A DNA stretch of 46,590 nucleotides from contig NZ_JANFDG010000036.1 in NCBI RefSeq assembly GCF_024609765.1, forward strand, positions 1 through 46,590. The letters run 5' to 3'. This DNA comes from Shinella pollutisoli (GTDB lineage Bacteria; Pseudomonadota; Alphaproteobacteria; Rhizobiales; Rhizobiaceae). Shown in pieces: positions 25,200 to 34,127 of this stretch. The translations under genes and the position numbers were made by a program. The notes under the pieces were generated by a model. That model had not been told where the DNA came from. It saw only the letters and a list, made by a program, of their open reading frames with translations, and searched no databases. Position 1 is the first letter of the stretch. The number at the start of each line of letters is the position of its first letter.

Positions 25200-25975
25200 G
25201 CGGCGATCGCCTCCTGCGGGACCTTGGCCCCCGTCATGAAGGCCACCGCGTCCGACATCGTGTAGTCCTTCGGGTCGATGACGGTGAGGCGCCGGCCGAG
25301 GCGGTGGATGTGGATGCGGTCGGCCACCTCGAAGACGTGCGGCATGTTGTGCGAGATGAGCACGATCGGGATGCCGCGGCGGCGCACGTCGAGGATGAGC
25401 TCCAGCACGCGCCGGCTCTCCTTGACGCCGAGGGCCGCCGTCGGCTCGTCGAGGATGATGACCTTGGAGCCGAAGGCGGCGGCGCGCGCCACCGCCACCC
25501 CCTGGCGCTGGCCGCCCGAGAGCGTCTCCACCGCCTGGTTGATGTTCTGGATCGTCATCAGGCCGAGCTCGGAGAGCTTGTCGCGGGAGAATTTTTCCAT
25601 CGCCGTGCGGTCGAGCTTGCGGAACCATTGCCCCATGATGCCGGGCTTCCGGAGCTCCCGGCCGAGGAACATGTTGTCGGCGATGGAGAGCGCCGGCGAC
25701 AGCGCGAGGTTCTGGTAGACGGTCTCGATGCCGGCCTTGCGCGCCTCGATCGGCGAGCGGAAGGTGACGGGCCTGCCCTCGAGGCGGATCTCGCCCTCGT
25801 CCGGCGTGATGGCGCCGGAGATCGCCTTGATCATCGAGGACTTGCCCGCGCCGTTGTCGCCGATCACGGCGAGGATCTCGCCCGGATAGAGGTCGAAGTC
25901 GGCATGGTCGAGGGCGGTGACGCGGCCGTAGCGCTTGACGAGGCCGCGCGCGGTGAGAATGGGTTCCTGTGCCAT
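25196..25975 (-). CDS. frcA: FrcA, fructose ABC transporter ATP-binding protein
   Basis: A 259-residue single-domain sugar ABC ATPase: Walker A GDNGAGKSS, signature LSGGQRQGVAVARA, Walker B VIILDEPTAALG and the switch histidine in LISHNM. Unlike the double-domain RbsA type it has only one ATPase domain, as known for FrcA of S. meliloti. The start overlaps the frcC stop (TGATG) and the end overlaps frcK, showing an operon with tight coupling. Confidence 0.92.
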   Translation of the reverse strand: MAQEPILTARGLVKRYGRVTALDHADFDLYPGEILAVIGDNGAGKSSMIKAISGAITPDEGEIRLEGRPVTFRSPIEARKAGIETVYQNLALSPALSIADNMFLGRELRKPGIMGQWFRKLDRTAMEKFSRDKLSELGLMTIQNINQAVETLSGGQRQGVAVARAAAFGSKVIILDEPTAALGVKESRRVLELILDVRRRGIPIVLISHNMPHVFEVADRIHIHRLGRRLTVIDPKDYTMSDAVAFMTGAKVPQEAIAA

Positions 25976-27075
25976 CAGCCTGCTACCTTTCTGATCCACT
26001 GGTCGATCGCGACGGCCGTGATGATAAGGACGCCGATCAGGAGATAGGTCCATTGCGGGTCGGTGCCGATGAGGCGCAGGCCGAGCGAGAAGACGCCGAC
26101 GATGAGGGCTCCGAACAGCATGCCGAGGATGGAGCCGCGCCCGCCGAACAGCGACAGGCCGCCGATCACCACGGCGGTGATCGATTCGATGTTGGCGAAC
26201 TGGCCGGCGGTCGGCGAGACCGAGCCGATGCGGCCGATCAGCGCCCAGCCGGCGAGCGCGCAGATGAGGCCCGACAGCGTGTAGACGGAGACGAGCATGT
26301 AGCGGACGTTGACGCCCGCGAGCTCCGCCGCGTCCGGGTCGTCGCCGACCGCGTAGACGTGGCGTCCCCAGGCGGTGCGGTTCAGCACGTACCAGAGCAC
26401 CGCCACGAGCAGCACCATGGCGATGACGCCGTAGGTGAAGACCGCGCCGCCGATGCGGATGCTGCTGCCGAAGAACTGCAGGAGCGGCGCGTCGCGGGCG
26501 ATGTCCTGCGAGCGGATCGTCTCGTTGGCCGAATAGAGGAAGTTGGAGGCGAGGATGATCTGCCACATGCCGAGCGTGACGATGAAGGGCGGCAGCTTCA
26601 TGCGGGCGACCAGCAGGCCGTTGACGTAGCCGCAGAGCGCGCCCACGGCAAGCCCGCAGAGGACCGACAGCGCCGGCGGCAGGCCGTAGCGGAAGGTGAA
26701 CTGGCCCATGACCACCGAGGAGAGCACCATGATGGCGCCGACCGACAGGTCGATGCCGGCCGTCAGGATCACCAGCGTCTGGGCGGCGCCGACGATGCCG
26801 ACGATCGCCACCTGCTGGAGGATCAGCGTCATCGTGAAGGCGGAGAAGAACTTTCCGCCGAGCACCACGCCGAAGATGGCGAGCGACAGCACGAGCACGA
26901 TCAGCGGCACCGCCGAGGGACTGCCGTGCAGGAAATGCTGGAACTTCTGCAATGCCGTCTTGTCGTGCGTGTCGAAGGACGCGACCTGCGTCGAACTGCC
27001 CGACAGCACCTTCTCGAATTCCTGCGAGGGCTGCGAGGGTTGCGAACCCTGCGAGGCCGTCGTTGTCTCACTCAT
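25975..27075 (-). CDS. frcC: FrcC, fructose ABC transporter permease
   Basis: A 366-residue membrane permease of the ribose/fructose CUT2 class. A hydrophilic N-terminus rich in Ser-Gln-Pro is followed by about 8-10 membrane segments and the family motif LVILTAGIDLSVGAIMVLSS. GGAGG precedes ATG 27075. It lies after frcB across a gap with a strong hairpin and before frcA with a one-base overlap. Confidence 0.92.
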   Translation of the reverse strand: MSETTTASQGSQPSQPSQEFEKVLSGSSTQVASFDTHDKTALQKFQHFLHGSPSAVPLIVLVLSLAIFGVVLGGKFFSAFTMTLILQQVAIVGIVGAAQTLVILTAGIDLSVGAIMVLSSVVMGQFTFRYGLPPALSVLCGLAVGALCGYVNGLLVARMKLPPFIVTLGMWQIILASNFLYSANETIRSQDIARDAPLLQFFGSSIRIGGAVFTYGVIAMVLLVAVLWYVLNRTAWGRHVYAVGDDPDAAELAGVNVRYMLVSVYTLSGLICALAGWALIGRIGSVSPTAGQFANIESITAVVIGGLSLFGGRGSILGMLFGALIVGVFSLGLRLIGTDPQWTYLLIGVLIITAVAIDQWIRKVAG

Positions 27076-27230
27076 GATCCTGTTCCTCCCTCCCGCGGCG
27101 CGCACCGGGCACCGCGGCTCTCCCTGGCGGGCATGATACGCCACCGCCGCCTGCGGGGAAGCAAAAATGCCCGCATCCTGTCGCGATCGTCGAAATGGGC
27201 GCGTTGCGGGCGCCGTCCCGCCTTGCGGAT

Positions 27231-27257
27231 GGCCGGCCCGTTCCCGACGGGCCGGCC
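27231..27257 (-). other. GC-rich hairpin between frcB and frcC
   Basis: GGCCGGCCCG (27231-27240) and CGGGCCGGCC (27248-27257) are perfect 10-base arms around TTCCCGA. It begins 11 bases after the frcB stop and lacks a T-run. Such hairpins after binding-protein genes usually stabilise the upstream mRNA so the periplasmic protein is made in excess over the permease. Confidence 0.6.
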
Positions 27258-27267
27258 GGCTAGGGCA

Positions 27268-28293
27268 TCAGCCCCAGCACTTGGCCTTGCCGTCGGCCGT
27301 GCTGATCGACTCGACGCCTTCGGCCGGCTTGTCGGTGACGAGCGCCACGCCGGTGTCGAAGAAATCCTTGCCTTCGGTCGCCTTCGGCTTCTCGCCGGTG
27401 TCGGCGAACGTCTTGATCGCCTCGACGCCGAGGGCCGCCATCAGCAGCGGATACTGCTGGGAGGTCGCGCCGATCACGCCGTCGATGACGTTCTGCACGC
27501 CCGGGCAACCGCCGTCGACCGAGACGATCAGCACGTCGCCTTCCTTGCCGACCGCCTTCAGCGCCTCGTAGGCGCCGGCCGCGGCCGGTTCGTTGATCGT
27601 GTGGACGACGTTGATCGACGGGTCCTTCTGCAGGAGGTTCTCCATGGCGGTGCGGCCGCCTTCCTCGTTGCCGTTGGTGATGTCGTGGCCGACGATGCGC
27701 GGGTCGTCCTCGTCGCCGATGCGGCCGATGTCCTTCACGTCGATGCCGAAGCCCTTCATGAAGCCCTGGTTGCGCAGGACGTCGACCGATGGCTGGGAGG
27801 GCGTGAGGTTGAGGAAGGCGATCCTCGCGTCCTTGGCGGCGTCGCCGAGCGTGGCGGCCGCCCACTTGCCGATCAGCTCGCCGGCGAGCAGGTTGTCGGT
27901 GGCGAACGTCATGTCGGCGGCGTCGAGCGGCTCGAGCGGCGTGTCCAGCGCGATGACGAGCAGGCCGGCGTCGCGCGCCTTCTGCACCGACGGCACGATG
28001 CCGGCCGTGTCGGAGGCGGCGATCAGGATGCCCTTCGCGCCGTCGGCGATGCAGGTCTCGATCGCCGCGACCTGGCTTTCGGAATCGCCGTCGATCTTGC
28101 CGGCGTAGGATTTCAGCGAGACGCCGAGCTCGGCCGCCTTTGCCTCCGCGCCTTCCTTCATCTTGACGAAGAAGGGATTGGTGTCGGTCTTGGTGATCAG
28201 GCAGGCGGAAACGTCGGCGGCGGCGGCCGGCGACGAGAAGGCGACGCCGAGCGCAAGCGCGGCGAGAGCGGCGGAAACAACGGTTTTCTTCAT
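27268..28293 (-). CDS. frcB: FrcB, periplasmic fructose-binding protein
   Basis: A 341-residue substrate-binding protein of the ribose/fructose family. It has a signal peptide ([20 protein letters not shown], cleaved near AAAA-DV), then the two-lobed PBP fold ([60 protein letters not shown]). The N-P-F-F-V-K-M element is typical of FrcB-like proteins. GGAGG precedes the start. It is the first gene of the frcBCAK operon and is expected to be induced by fructose through the divergent ROK regulator. Confidence 0.93.
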   Translation of the reverse strand: MKKTVVSAALAALALGVAFSSPAAAADVSACLITKTDTNPFFVKMKEGAEAKAAELGVSLKSYAGKIDGDSESQVAAIETCIADGAKGILIAASDTAGIVPSVQKARDAGLLVIALDTPLEPLDAADMTFATDNLLAGELIGKWAAATLGDAAKDARIAFLNLTPSQPSVDVLRNQGFMKGFGIDVKDIGRIGDEDDPRIVGHDITNGNEEGGRTAMENLLQKDPSINVVHTINEPAAAGAYEALKAVGKEGDVLIVSVDGGCPGVQNVIDGVIGATSQQYPLLMAALGVEAIKTFADTGEKPKATEGKDFFDTGVALVTDKPAEGVESISTADGKAKCWG

Positions 28294-28417
28294 GGAATCC
28301 TCCCAAGGACTGAACGGGACGCGCCCCTCTCCGTGGAGCCGTCCGGTCGCGCGCCGTACCGGTCTCCTCCGGGGCCGGTCGCGCTTCCGGCCTTGAGGAG
28401 ACCACCAAACGGCGACC

Positions 28418-28446
28418 CTGTCAATAAATAAATCGAATTGAATTAT
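28418..28446 (-). promoter_or_regulatory. frcB promoter -35 and ROK-type operator candidate
   Basis: TTGACA on the minus strand (28423-28418) could be the frcB -35, though the matching -10 (TCTCCT) is weak. Next to it, 28426-28446 (AATAAATCGAATTGAATTATT) is an AT-rich partial palindrome with AATAA/TTATT ends, resembling NagC/Mlc-type ROK repressor operators. The stretch stands out as AT-rich within GC-rich DNA and lies between frcB and frcR. Confidence 0.45.
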
Positions 28447-28590
28447 TAATCGGATGTGGCATGCTCGTGGAAAAGCAGGACCATCTTCCCGCACCGCGCC
28501 TTTGGCGTGGACGGACGCGGGGAGGGTCGATAAGAGGACCGGGCCGGAGCCGTGCGGGTGGGACGGCAGGCCGGTTCCGGGGAGGACGTC

Positions 28591-29820
28591 ATGGGAGAAA
28601 ACGCGGAGGCGGCGCCCGCCGTGCCGGCCGAAATCCTCGATCCGAGCGGCGGGGCCAACCAGACGCGCGTGCGCGCCTACAACGAGCGGCTCGTCATGAC
28701 GCTGGTGCGCCGGCACGGCGGCCTGTCGAAGGCCGAGATCGCGCGGCGCAGCGGCCTCTCCGCCCAGACCGTCACCGTCATCATCCGCGAGCTGGAGGCC
28801 GAGGGGCTGATCCTGCGCGGCGCGCCGCTGCGCGGGCGCGTCGGCCAGCCCTCGACGCCGATGCACCTCAACCCCGACGCCGTCCTCTCGCTCGGCCTGA
28901 AGATCGGCCGGCGCAGCGCCGAGCTCGTGCTGATGGATTTCGTCGGCACCATCCGCCGCCAGGCGCGCGCGACCTTCGCCTATCCCATGCCGGGGCCGCT
29001 CCTCGCCTTCGTCGAGACGGGGCTCGCCGAGATCGAGGCGACGCTTTCGCCGGCCGAGCGCGCCCGCATCGCCGGCTTCGGCGTGGCGGCACCCTTCGAC
29101 CTGTGGAGCTGGGCGCCGGAGGTGGGCGCGCCGCAGGCCGAGATGGACCTGTGGCGCGACGTCGACCTGCAGGCGGAGATCGCCCGGCGCGTGCCCTGGC
29201 CGGTCGTGCTGCAGAACGACGCGACGAGCGCCTGCGCGGCCGAGCTGGTCTTCGGCCTCGGGCCGCAATATCCCGATTTCCTCTACGTCTTCATCGGCTC
29301 CTTCGTCGGCGGCGGCGTGGTGCTCAATTCGGCGCTGTTCACCGGGCGGACGGGCACGGCCGGCGCGATCGGCTCGCTGCCCGTGCAGGGACGCGACGGC
29401 AGGACGGTGCAGCTCCTCAAGATCGCCTCGATCTTCCGGCTGGAGAACCTGCTGCGCGCCGACGGCATCGATCCGAAGCCGCTCTGGTACTCGCCGGACG
29501 ACTGGGTCGATTTCGGCCGGCCGCTCGACCTGTGGATCGAGGACACGGCGGCGGCGCTCGCCCAGGCCGTCGTCGCCGCGGCCTCGCTCATCGACTTTGC
29601 CGCCGCCATCGTCGACGGCGGCTTTCCCGGCTGGGTGCGCGAGCGCATCGTCGCCGCCACGCGCGCGGCCGTCGACCGGCTCGACCTGCAGGGCGTGCTG
29701 CTGCCGGAGATCCTCGAGGGCGCGGTCGGCAGCCGCGCCCGCTCCATCGGCGGCGCCAGCCTGCCGCTCTTCTCCCGCTACCTGCTCGACCAGAATGTCC
29801 TCTTCAAGGAACGCGACTGA
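28591..29820 (+). CDS. frcR: FrcR, ROK-family transcriptional regulator
   Basis: A 409-residue ROK repressor: an N-terminal winged helix ([30 protein letters not shown]) followed by the sugar-kinase-like ROK domain ([22 protein letters not shown]). In classic ROK proteins the motif G-x-x-G-E-I-G-H carries ligand and zinc residues; here it reads GTAGAIGSL, and the zinc-binding cysteines are absent. So it is a non-catalytic regulator with an altered effector site. ATG 28591 follows GGGGAGG. It is divergent from frcB and presumably represses the operon. Its stop overlaps the next gene. Confidence 0.88.
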   Translation: MGENAEAAPAVPAEILDPSGGANQTRVRAYNERLVMTLVRRHGGLSKAEIARRSGLSAQTVTVIIRELEAEGLILRGAPLRGRVGQPSTPMHLNPDAVLSLGLKIGRRSAELVLMDFVGTIRRQARATFAYPMPGPLLAFVETGLAEIEATLSPAERARIAGFGVAAPFDLWSWAPEVGAPQAEMDLWRDVDLQAEIARRVPWPVVLQNDATSACAAELVFGLGPQYPDFLYVFIGSFVGGGVVLNSALFTGRTGTAGAIGSLPVQGRDGRTVQLLKIASIFRLENLLRADGIDPKPLWYSPDDWVDFGRPLDLWIEDTAAALAQAVVAAASLIDFAAAIVDGGFPGWVRERIVAATRAAVDRLDLQGVLLPEILEGAVGSRARSIGGASLPLFSRYLLDQNVLFKERD

Positions 29821-30248
29821 TGCTGAAAGGAATAGACCCGATCCTCGGCCCCGAGCTGCTTTCGACGCTGCGCGCCATGGGCCACGGCGACGAGATCGCC
29901 CTCGTCGACGGCAACTATCCGGGGCTGGAGCACGGCCGAAGGCTCGTACGGCTCGACGGCCTGCCGCTCGTGCCGGTGCTGAACGCCGTGCTGTCGGTGC
30001 TGCCGGTCGACGATTTCGTCGAGGCGGCGATCTTCCGCGCGACGGTGCGCGGCGACCTCGAGGCGCTCGACCCGGTGCACCGGGAGATCGTCGCCTGCTG
30101 CGGCCGGCACGAGCCGGAGCGCGCCGTCGTGCCGCTCGGCCCCGCCGATTTCTACGCGCGCGTGCGCGCCGCCCACACGGTCGTCCAGACGAGCGAGCCG
30201 CGCCTCTACGGCAACGTCATCCTGCGCAAGGGCGTCGTCCGCCCCTGA
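29820..30248 (+). CDS. RbsD/FucU-family sugar mutarotase
   Basis: A 142-residue protein of the RbsD/FucU family, which interconverts sugar anomers. The characteristic [15 protein letters not shown] with the catalytic histidine lies near residue 20, and the C-terminal [11 protein letters not shown] matches the family. Its ATG overlaps the frcR stop by one base, so regulator and mutarotase are co-translated. It likely supports use of the sugar taken up by the frc transporter. Confidence 0.9.
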   Translation: MLKGIDPILGPELLSTLRAMGHGDEIALVDGNYPGLEHGRRLVRLDGLPLVPVLNAVLSVLPVDDFVEAAIFRATVRGDLEALDPVHREIVACCGRHEPERAVVPLGPADFYARVRAAHTVVQTSEPRLYGNVILRKGVVRP

Positions 30249-30347
30249 CCTGTTCCGCGGGAAACAGCGCGAAGCCGGCCGATATGGGACAGTCGGGTCA
30301 CTGGACGAGAGAGGCTCGTCCCTCAAGAGAGACCTGGAGAGACCCCC

Positions 30348-30524
30348 ATGCGCAAGATCGTCGTTTCCGCCGCCGTCGCCGTCGTCGCCGCCGTTTCCTT
30401 CGCCGCGCCCTCGCAGGCCGGCTACTACAGCTACGGCTACCAGCAGCACTGCTTCGTCAAGAAGGTGAAATCCTACGACCACTACGGCAACCTCGTCGTC
30501 AGGAAGGTCCGCGTCTGCCGCTGA
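30348..30524 (+). CDS. Small secreted Tyr/Lys-rich protein (58 residues)
   Basis: A 58-codon gene with a clear signal peptide (MRKIVVSAAVAVVAAVSFAA, cleaved near SQA-G), then a short mature part with YYSYGY, two cysteines (QHCF, RVCR) and many Lys/Arg. The ribosome-binding site is weak (CCTGGAGAG further upstream). Codon usage suits the GC-rich neighbours. It resembles small periplasmic proteins of rhizobia; function unknown. Confidence 0.65.
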   Translation: MRKIVVSAAVAVVAAVSFAAPSQAGYYSYGYQQHCFVKKVKSYDHYGNLVVRKVRVCR

Positions 30525-30646
30525 TCCCTTCCCCTTCGCCGATCCTCCCCGCCTCGGCCCGGTTCCACGCGAACCGGGCCTCTTTGTCCTTGAAAGCGGC
30601 CGCGCGCCGTGATTGTGTCGCGACATTTCGGCAAGGGGAGTATCGC

Positions 30647-31348
30647 ATGCGGGTCCTGGTGGTGGAAAACGACAAGGTGACGGCGCTCGGCCAGATCGGC
30701 GTCGCGCTGGAAGAGGCGGGGGCCAGCATCGACGTCTGCCGTCCCCATGCCGGCGACCCGCTGCCCGCCGACGAGAGCGGCCACGACGCGCTCGTCGTCA
30801 TGGGCGGGCCGCAGAACGCGCGCGACGACGCCCGCCATCCCTACCTGCCGGCGCTCGCCCGGCTGATGGAGCGCTTCACCGAACGGGATCGCTCGGTGCT
30901 CGGCGTCTGTCTCGGCAGCCAGCTGCTTGCCCGTGCCCACGGGGCGGAGAACCTGATCGGCGCGGCGCCGGAATTCGGCTGGCGCGGCGTGACGCTGACG
31001 GAGGCGGGCCGCGGCGACCCGGTGCTCTCGGCGGCGGCCGAGGCCTTCTCCGTCTTCCAGTGGCACAGCGATACCTTCACGCTGCCCGACGGCGCCGTCA
31101 GGCTCGCGGCCAACGGCGCGGCCGAGAACCAGGCCTTCCGCATCGGCCGCGCCGCCTACGGCACGCAGTTCCATTTCGAGGCGAGCCGGCCGGTGGTCGA
31201 CATGTGGGCGGAGACCTTTCCCGAGCTGATCGAGACGATCCAGCCAGGCTGGCTCGCCGAGCGCGAGGCGCTCGCCGCCGCGCACGGGCCGGAGGCCGAC
31301 GCGACGGGGCTCGCCATCGCCCGGGCCTGGATCGCCACGATCGCCTAA
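30647..31348 (+). CDS. Class-I glutamine amidotransferase-like protein
   Basis: A 233-residue stand-alone GATase-1 domain. The nucleophile elbow GVCLGSQ carries the catalytic cysteine, and the His-x-Glu pair is in TQFHFEAS, so the triad is complete. FQWHSDTF is typical of the GMP synthase-like subgroup. AAGGGGAG precedes the ATG. Its stop overlaps the convergent MocR gene by four bases. Substrate unknown; a gamma-glutamyl hydrolase-type role is possible. Confidence 0.85.
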   Translation: MRVLVVENDKVTALGQIGVALEEAGASIDVCRPHAGDPLPADESGHDALVVMGGPQNARDDARHPYLPALARLMERFTERDRSVLGVCLGSQLLARAHGAENLIGAAPEFGWRGVTLTEAGRGDPVLSAAAEAFSVFQWHSDTFTLPDGAVRLAANGAAENQAFRIGRAAYGTQFHFEASRPVVDMWAETFPELIETIQPGWLAEREALAAAHGPEADATGLAIARAWIATIA

Positions 31349-32778
31349 CGGCGCGCGACACCCGCGGCGAAGCGGGCGGCGGCCGCCTGCAGCACCTCGG
31401 GCGCGAAGCCGGAGAAGCCGACGACGAGCCCCTGCCGCGGCCCTTCCGTGACGGCCATCGCCGAGAGCGCCCGCGCGCCGAGCCCGACCTCGCGGGCGAG
31501 CGCCGCCGCGGCCGTATCCGCCAGATCCGCCGGCAGGCCGACGACGAGGTGCAGGCCCTGGTCCGGCACCGTCACGGCAAGCTCCCGGCTTGCCGACAGC
31601 CCCGCCACCAGCGCGTCGCGCGCCGCCTGCATGCGCCGCCGCGCCCGGCGCAGGTGCGCGGCGAAGTGGCCCTCGTCGAGAAGATCGGCGAGCGCCGCCT
31701 CGGCGAGCGTCGGCGGGCTGCGGTCGGTGCGGGCGCGCAGCGCCGTGACGGCGGCGAGCAGCGGGTCGGGCAGCACCGCGTAGCCGAGGCGCAGCCCGGG
31801 GAAGAGGACCTTCGAGAAGGTGCCGAGATAGACGACGCGGCCGCCGTCGTCCATGCCCTGCATGGCGGCGAGCGGCGGGCCGGCATAGCGGAACTCGCTG
31901 TCGTAATCGTCCTCGACGATGAAGCCGCCCGTCGCCCGCGCCCAGTCGAGCAGCGCCAGCCGCCGGCGCATGCTCATCGTCACGCCGAGCGGGAACTGGT
32001 GCGAGGGCGTGACGTAGACGGCGCGGGCATCCGGCGGGGCCCCGCCGATATCCGCGCCCTCGGCGTCGACGGCAAGGCCCGAGAGCCGCAGGCCGGCGCC
32101 GGCGAAGGCGGCGCGCGCGCTCGGGTAGCACGGGTCCTCGACCAGCACCGGGTCGCCGGGGGCGAGGGCCGCGCGGATGAAGAGGTCGAGCCCCTGCTGG
32201 GTGCCGGTGGTGACGACGATCGAGCGCGCCTCGCAGCGCACGCCGCGCGCCTGGCGGAGATAGGCGGCGATCGCCTCGCGCAGCCGGAGCCCGCCCCGCG
32301 GGTCGCCGTAGTGGAAATGCTCCGGGCCGGGCCGGGCGAGGTGGCGGGCGACGAGCCGGCGGAAGAGGGCGAGCGTGCGCCCGTCGGCGACCGCGACGCC
32401 GAGCGTGCCGGGCAGCGGCATCGCCGGCGCCTGCGGCTCGGCGGCATCCGCCGCGGCGGCGGGCCTCACCTGCGGCACCCGGTCGGCGACGAAGGTGCCG
32501 GCCCCGGGGCGGGCGACGGCGTAGCCCTCGGCGACGAGGATCTCGAAGGCGGCGACCACGCTGCCGCGCGAGGTCTTCAGCCGCGCGGCGAGATCGCGCG
32601 TCGGCGGCAGCTTGCTGCCGGGCGGCACGTCGCCCGCCTCGATCAGCCGGCGCAGCTCCCGGTAGAGCGCCGGCGTGCGCCGGCCGGCCGCGGGCAGCAC
32701 GGGGACGAGCGCCGACCAGTCCGACGGATTGGTCCGGGTTTTCCGGACAGAATTGGTGCTTTTCCGGTCCAATGCCAT
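31345..32778 (-). CDS. MocR-family (GntR HTH + aminotransferase) transcriptional regulator
   Basis: A 477-residue protein. The N-terminal GntR-type winged helix is seen in LYRELRRLIEAGDVPPGSKLPPTRDLAARL and SRGSVVAAFEIL. The C-terminal fold-type I aminotransferase-like domain has the PLP-binding lysine in YLGTFSKVLFPGLRLGY and VEDDYDSEFRY. Such PdxR/GabR-type proteins sense PLP or PLP adducts and control an adjacent, usually divergent, gene. Here the divergent flavin-binding gene starts only 40 bases away, and repeated ATTGG boxes overlap the first codons of this gene. Start at 32778 is the only in-frame ATG with sensible context. Confidence 0.9.
   Translation of the reverse strand: MALDRKSTNSVRKTRTNPSDWSALVPVLPAAGRRTPALYRELRRLIEAGDVPPGSKLPPTRDLAARLKTSRGSVVAAFEILVAEGYAVARPGAGTFVADRVPQVRPAAAADAAEPQAPAMPLPGTLGVAVADGRTLALFRRLVARHLARPGPEHFHYGDPRGGLRLREAIAAYLRQARGVRCEARSIVVTTGTQQGLDLFIRAALAPGDPVLVEDPCYPSARAAFAGAGLRLSGLAVDAEGADIGGAPPDARAVYVTPSHQFPLGVTMSMRRRLALLDWARATGGFIVEDDYDSEFRYAGPPLAAMQGMDDGGRVVYLGTFSKVLFPGLRLGYAVLPDPLLAAVTALRARTDRSPPTLAEAALADLLDEGHFAAHLRRARRRMQAARDALVAGLSASRELAVTVPDQGLHLVVGLPADLADTAAAALAREVGLGARALSAMAVTEGPRQGLVVGFSGFAPEVLQAAAARFAAGVARR
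32728..32773. promoter_or_regulatory. Repeated ATTGG boxes, probable MocR operator
   Basis: ATTGGTCCGG (32728-32737), ATTGGTGC (32752-32759) and the inverted CCGGTCCAAT (32764-32773) give two direct repeats 24 bases apart plus one inverted copy. Direct and inverted short boxes are typical MocR binding sites. They lie inside the start of the regulator gene and just upstream of the divergent target. Confidence 0.5.
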
Positions 32779-32817
32779 GGCGCACCATGGCGCTCCATTT
32801 TCCGAAAGGCAAGCAGC

Positions 32818-33534
32818 ATGAGCACGGACACCGCCACCTATCCCGTCACGCCCCGCAACCGGGTGAAGCGCCTGCACGAGCGCGGCAGCTACGACCGCGC
32901 GGCGGTGCACGCCGTGCTCGACGCCGCCATGCTCTGTCACGTCGCCTATGTCATCGACGGCCAGCCCTATGCGACGCCGACGCTGTTCTGGCGCAAGGGC
33001 GAGACGCTCTACTGGCACGGCTCCTCGGCAAGCCGCATGCTGCGCCACCTGAAGGCGGGCGTGCCGGCCTGCCTCACCGTCGCCCATCTCGACGGGCTGG
33101 TGCTCGCCCGCTCCGGCTTCAACCATTCGGCCAACTACCGCTCCGCCATGTGCTTCGGCACGGCGCGGCTCGTCGAGGACGCCGGCGAGAAGGCGGAGGC
33201 GATGGCCGACGTGGTCGACCGCTTCTATCCGGGCCGCAGCGCGCTGGTGCGGCCGATCACGGCGCAGGAGGCGAAGGCGACGACGATCATCGCCATGACC
33301 ATCGAGGAGGCCGCCGCCAAGGTGCGCGCCAAGGGCGTGGGCGACGACGAGGCGGATTTCGCCCTGCCGATCTGGGCCGGCGTCATCCCGGTGACGACCG
33401 TCATCGGCGCCGTCGAGCCCTGTTCCCGGCTGGTGCCCGGCGTGGAGAGGCCGGAGACGCTGTCGATCTTTCCCGAGGGCGGGCGGCTGGACGATGCGCT
33501 CCTCGCCGGGCAGCGGGCCTACGAGAAGACCTGA
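32818..33534 (+). CDS. Flavin-nucleotide-binding protein (pyridoxamine 5'-phosphate oxidase-like)
   Basis: A 238-residue PNPOx-like/split-barrel protein of the NimA-related 'flavin nucleotide-binding' family: RVKRLHERGSYDRAAVHAVL, MLCHVAYVIDGQPYATPTLFWR, then LYWHGSSASRML. It is divergent from the MocR regulator with only 39 bases between the starts, so it is the probable regulated gene. A role in vitamin B6 or flavin chemistry is suggested by the family and by the PLP-sensing regulator, but not shown. Confidence 0.85.
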   Translation: MSTDTATYPVTPRNRVKRLHERGSYDRAAVHAVLDAAMLCHVAYVIDGQPYATPTLFWRKGETLYWHGSSASRMLRHLKAGVPACLTVAHLDGLVLARSGFNHSANYRSAMCFGTARLVEDAGEKAEAMADVVDRFYPGRSALVRPITAQEAKATTIIAMTIEEAAAKVRAKGVGDDEADFALPIWAGVIPVTTVIGAVEPCSRLVPGVERPETLSIFPEGGRLDDALLAGQRAYEKT

Positions 33535-34127
33535 GCGATCCTTTGAACGCGCCGGCGTCCACGCGCAGCTTCCTGCCGTGGGTTCGGGGGGATCTTCGGA
33601 CGGGGCGCTGACGCTGCCTCATCTGAATTCTATAAGCATGGCACCGTTCAGCGCCCCGTTCGGCGGTTTGTGCCCGCGACTCCGGTCCCTCTGCGATGGA
33701 CGGGGTTTGTGGGAACGGTTGCGCGGCCCTCCGCAGAGGGCGTCATGCACGCTCTCAGGCCTACGGTGCCGCAGCCACGACTGCCGGTCGGCACCGTCTT
33801 CCACCTGCGCCGTGCGGGCCGGGCCGGACAAAGGCCCTCGGACGCCGCACGGGCCGTCCCGCCACCCTGTGTGCCGCACAGGCACGCCCGGCGCGCCGTT
33901 CGGGGATGAAGCCGCGGGGCCGGTCCGACATCCCCGCCGCTTCCCCCGTGTCGCCGGAGGGAGACCATTTTCCGCGGACCCGGACCGGGGGGCTCTGCGT
34001 CCCTTCCCCACGGCCCGCGCCGACCCCGCCTCGCCGCAACGCCTTGCGGTGTATCCGCGGCGGGATGGTTGGATTGTAGGCACAGATCCGGGGGGCGGGG
34101 AAAATCGCGGCGGAAATCCGCCGCCGC
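33535..34127. other. GC-rich intergenic region with inverted repeats
   Basis: About 590 bases with no supported gene. Open frames on both strands (such as 33494-34195 plus) have compositional bias only and no ribosome-binding site. ACGGGGCGCTGA (33600-33611) and TCAGCGCCCCGT (33648-33659) are perfect 12-base inverted arms 36 bases apart, perhaps a transcript end for the upstream gene. A terminator for the downstream ada gene ends the region. Confidence 0.5.
34101..34124 (-). terminator. Rho-independent terminator of the ada gene
   Basis: On the minus strand GCGGCGG and CCGCCGC pair perfectly around ATTT and are followed by GATTTT. The hairpin begins three bases after the ada stop. Confidence 0.75.

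Noticed and set aside
25969-28431. An 820-codon plus-strand open frame over the fructose operon
   Set aside because: It is the antisense shadow of frcC and frcB, which have signal peptide, permease and binding-protein motifs.
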